A stretch of 6,138 nucleotides of DNA from the NCBI GenBank assembly GCA_945829445.1, contig CALZUY010000121.1, forward strand, positions 1-6,138. Direction: 5' to 3'. The stretch is from Butyricicoccus_A sp945486175 (GTDB lineage: Bacteria; Bacillota; Clostridia; Oscillospirales; Butyricicoccaceae). The position numbers and the translations under genes were made by a program. Positions 5,318-6,138 of the stretch are shown one piece after another. Every line of letters starts with the position of its first letter. Within the stretch, counting starts at the first letter, position 1. The notes beneath the pieces are model-generated. The model made no database searches. It had not been told where the DNA came from and worked only from the letters and a program-made list of their open reading frames with translations.

Positions 5318-5346
5318 ATCATACGGCAAAGGCGCCGTATTTGCAA
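5318..5346 (-). promoter_or_regulatory. Promoter of the lipoprotein gene
   Basis: On the minus strand -35 TTGCAA (5346-5341), spacer 17 bp, -10 TATGAT (5323-5318, 5 of 6). The predicted start is near 5311. Confidence 0.65.
5321..5340. promoter_or_regulatory. Palindrome filling the spacer of the lipoprotein promoter
   Basis: ATACGGC (5321-5327) and GCCGTAT (5334-5340) form a perfect 7-bp inverted repeat with a 6-bp centre. It runs from inside the -10 to the edge of the -35, where a bound regulator would exclude or reorient RNA polymerase. The cognate regulator is not evident in the window. Confidence 0.5.
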
Positions 5347-5458
5347 GAGAAAACGCAAAAAAATACGGAATTGACATGACATTGTAACGGCTTTGCAAAC
5401 AAAATCAAACATTAAAGGGAGAAAGATGAAAATCCGCTCCCGCAAGAGTAATAGAAAG

Positions 5459-5476
5459 AATGAATAAATATACAAT
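5459..5476. promoter_or_regulatory. Candidate ARG box (ArgR site) upstream of argG
   Basis: TGAAT-AAAT-ATACA (5461-5474) matches the ArgR half-site pattern TGAAT-WWWW-ATTCA with one mismatch in the fixed bases, and the flanks are A/T. It lies 24 bp upstream of the argG -35. No clear second box is seen at the usual 3-bp spacing. The rest of 5347-5500 is AT-rich and without a supported gene. Confidence 0.5.
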
Positions 5477-5500
5477 TTAAGAAATAATTACAAATTTTCC

Positions 5501-5529
5501 TTGCATTCCGCGAAGGACGGGCTTATAAT
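5501..5529 (+). promoter_or_regulatory. argG promoter
   Basis: -35 TTGCAT (5501-5506), a 17-bp spacer and a perfect -10 TATAAT (5524-5529). The predicted start is near 5536, leaving a leader of about 91 nt before the ATG. Confidence 0.85.
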
Positions 5530-5546
5530 AGGGACATGACAAAAAC

Positions 5547-5605
5547 AGGGGCGATTGGGACGCGAAAACGCCGTTTTTGCGTATTTAACAAAACAAACCG
5601 CCCTT
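5547..5605 (+). promoter_or_regulatory. Nested stem structure in the argG leader
   Basis: An inner hairpin pairs ACGCGAAAAC (5560-5569) with GTTTTTGCGT (5573-5582), ten pairs with one G·U, over a GCC loop. An outer stem can pair AGGGGCG (5547-5553) with CGCCCTT (5599-5605), ending just before the Shine-Dalgarno TGGAGG at 5611-5616. The inner stem is not followed by a T run, so it is not an ordinary terminator. No T-box or known riboswitch consensus is recognised. Confidence 0.45.
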
Positions 5606-5626
5606 TTCAATGGAGGCTTATACAAC

Positions 5627-6138
5627 ATGGCAACGAAAGATATGAAGATTAAAAAAGCAGTTTTAGCATATTCCGGCGGTCTGGACACTTCCGTCCTCAT
5701 CCCGTGGCTGAAGGAAAACTACGGCTGTGAAGTTGTTGCAGTTTCCGGCGACGTCGGACAGGGCACCGAGCTGGACGGCCTGGAGGAAAAGGCGCTCAAG
5801 ACCGGCGCTTCCAAGCTGTATGTCATGGACCTGACCAAGGAATTCGTTGACGATTATATCATCCCGACCATGAAGGCCGGCGCGGATTACGAGGGCTACC
5901 TGCTGGGCACCTCCTTCGCTCGTCCGATCATCGCACGCCGCCTCGTTGAGATCGCAAAGGCGGAGGGCGCTGACACCATCGTACATGGCTGCACCGGCAA
6001 GGGCAACGACCAGGTACGTTTCGAGCTGGCAATCAAGGCATTCGCACCGGAGATGCAGGTACTCGCTCCGTGGCGTTTCTGGGAGCTGGACAGCCGTGAT
6101 AAGGAAATCGATTACGCGGAAGCACACAACATCCCGCT
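5627..6138 (+). CDS. argG: Argininosuccinate synthase, 5' part (runs off the window)
   Basis: First 170 codons of the enzyme that joins citrulline and aspartate using ATP to make argininosuccinate, the next-to-last step of arginine biosynthesis, in the cytosol. The family is about 400 residues, so the C-terminal part lies beyond the window. The ATP-binding P-loop AYSGGLDTS (14-22), GDVGQG (41-46) and the second signature GCTGKGNDQVRFE (121-133) are all intact. ATG 5627 is chosen because GGAGG (5612-5616) is 10 nt upstream. A second ATG at 5642 (reading MKIKKAVLAYSGG) matches where some homologues begin but lacks its own ribosome binding site. The upstream ARG-box-like site suggests repression by ArgR when arginine is plentiful. 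argH may follow outside the window, as it does in many bacteria; this cannot be checked here. Confidence 0.97.
   Translation, partial: MATKDMKIKKAVLAYSGGLDTSVLIPWLKENYGCEVVAVSGDVGQGTELDGLEEKALKTGASKLYVMDLTKEFVDDYIIPTMKAGADYEGYLLGTSFARPIIARRLVEIAKAEGADTIVHGCTGKGNDQVRFELAIKAFAPEMQVLAPWRFWELDSRDKEIDYAEAHNIP

Noticed and set aside
5371..5399. TTGACA at 5371-5376 as a plus-strand promoter
   Set aside because: No hexamer resembling TATAAT at 16-18 bp spacing (TTGCAA/TGCAAA only).
5426..5467. A 13-codon frame MKIRSRKSNRKNE preceded by AAAGGGAGAAAG
   Set aside because: It has a plausible ribosome binding site, but no -10 element follows the TTGACA at 5371-5376, it overlaps the ARG-box candidate, and it is too short to support without conservation data.
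5191..5475. A 94-codon minus-strand frame between the lipoprotein gene and argG
   Set aside because: No Shine-Dalgarno before its ATG. It covers the lipoprotein promoter, leader and ribosome binding site, and its composition is that of translated AT-rich intergenic DNA.
1..6138. CRISPR array, att-site pair, phage genes or a multi-gene defence cluster
   Set aside because: No regularly spaced direct repeats, no second copy of the tRNA 3' end in the window, and no integrase, nuclease or toxin-antitoxin gene. Apart from the short relic after the tRNA, the region reads as ordinary chromosome.

Overview
The window looks like chromosomal DNA of a moderately GC-rich member of the Firmicutes, most likely class Clostridia. 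The basis is the strong GGAGG-type ribosome binding sites, the TGn-extended -10 promoters, the short Gram-positive form of glucose-6-phosphate isomerase, an SdpR/SdpI pair and a lipoprotein with a classical lipobox. Genus cannot be fixed from this sequence. The content is mainly housekeeping, and no large new system is visible. The most interesting material is regulatory DNA and one small decayed insertion.

Left part (1-1862). The window opens inside a tRNA-Arg(ACG) gene with an encoded CCA end and a strong terminator. Next comes a promoter and ribosome binding site leading into a very short, frameshifted reading frame that resembles the first residues of a TnpB-type (IS200/IS605) protein. 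This is probably a relic of an element that sat beside the tRNA. A monocistronic M20D-family metallo-amidohydrolase gene follows, with its own promoter and terminator.

Middle (1863-3553). A roughly 290-bp intergenic region carries two inverted repeats and one or two promoters for pgi (glucose-6-phosphate isomerase). pgi shows the codon bias of a highly expressed gene and ends in a 13-bp terminator that may also serve the convergent operon.

Right-middle, minus strand (3584-5194). An sdpR-sdpI pair (ArsR-family repressor plus multi-membrane-span SdpI protein) is joined by a 4-base ATGA overlap. It is read from a near-consensus promoter flanked by two related palindromes, one over the transcription start and one just upstream of -35. 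No SDP toxin genes are in the window. Upstream of it, and separated by a terminator, is an unrecognised secreted lipoprotein gene whose promoter spacer holds a perfect palindrome.

Right end (5195-6138). A 432-bp divergent intergenic region holds the lipoprotein promoter (minus) and the argG promoter (plus). A 9-of-10 match to the ArgR box core lies upstream of the argG promoter, and the argG leader can fold into nested stems. The argG (argininosuccinate synthase) frame runs off the window end. Apart from the sdpR-sdpI operon, each gene appears to be its own transcription unit.
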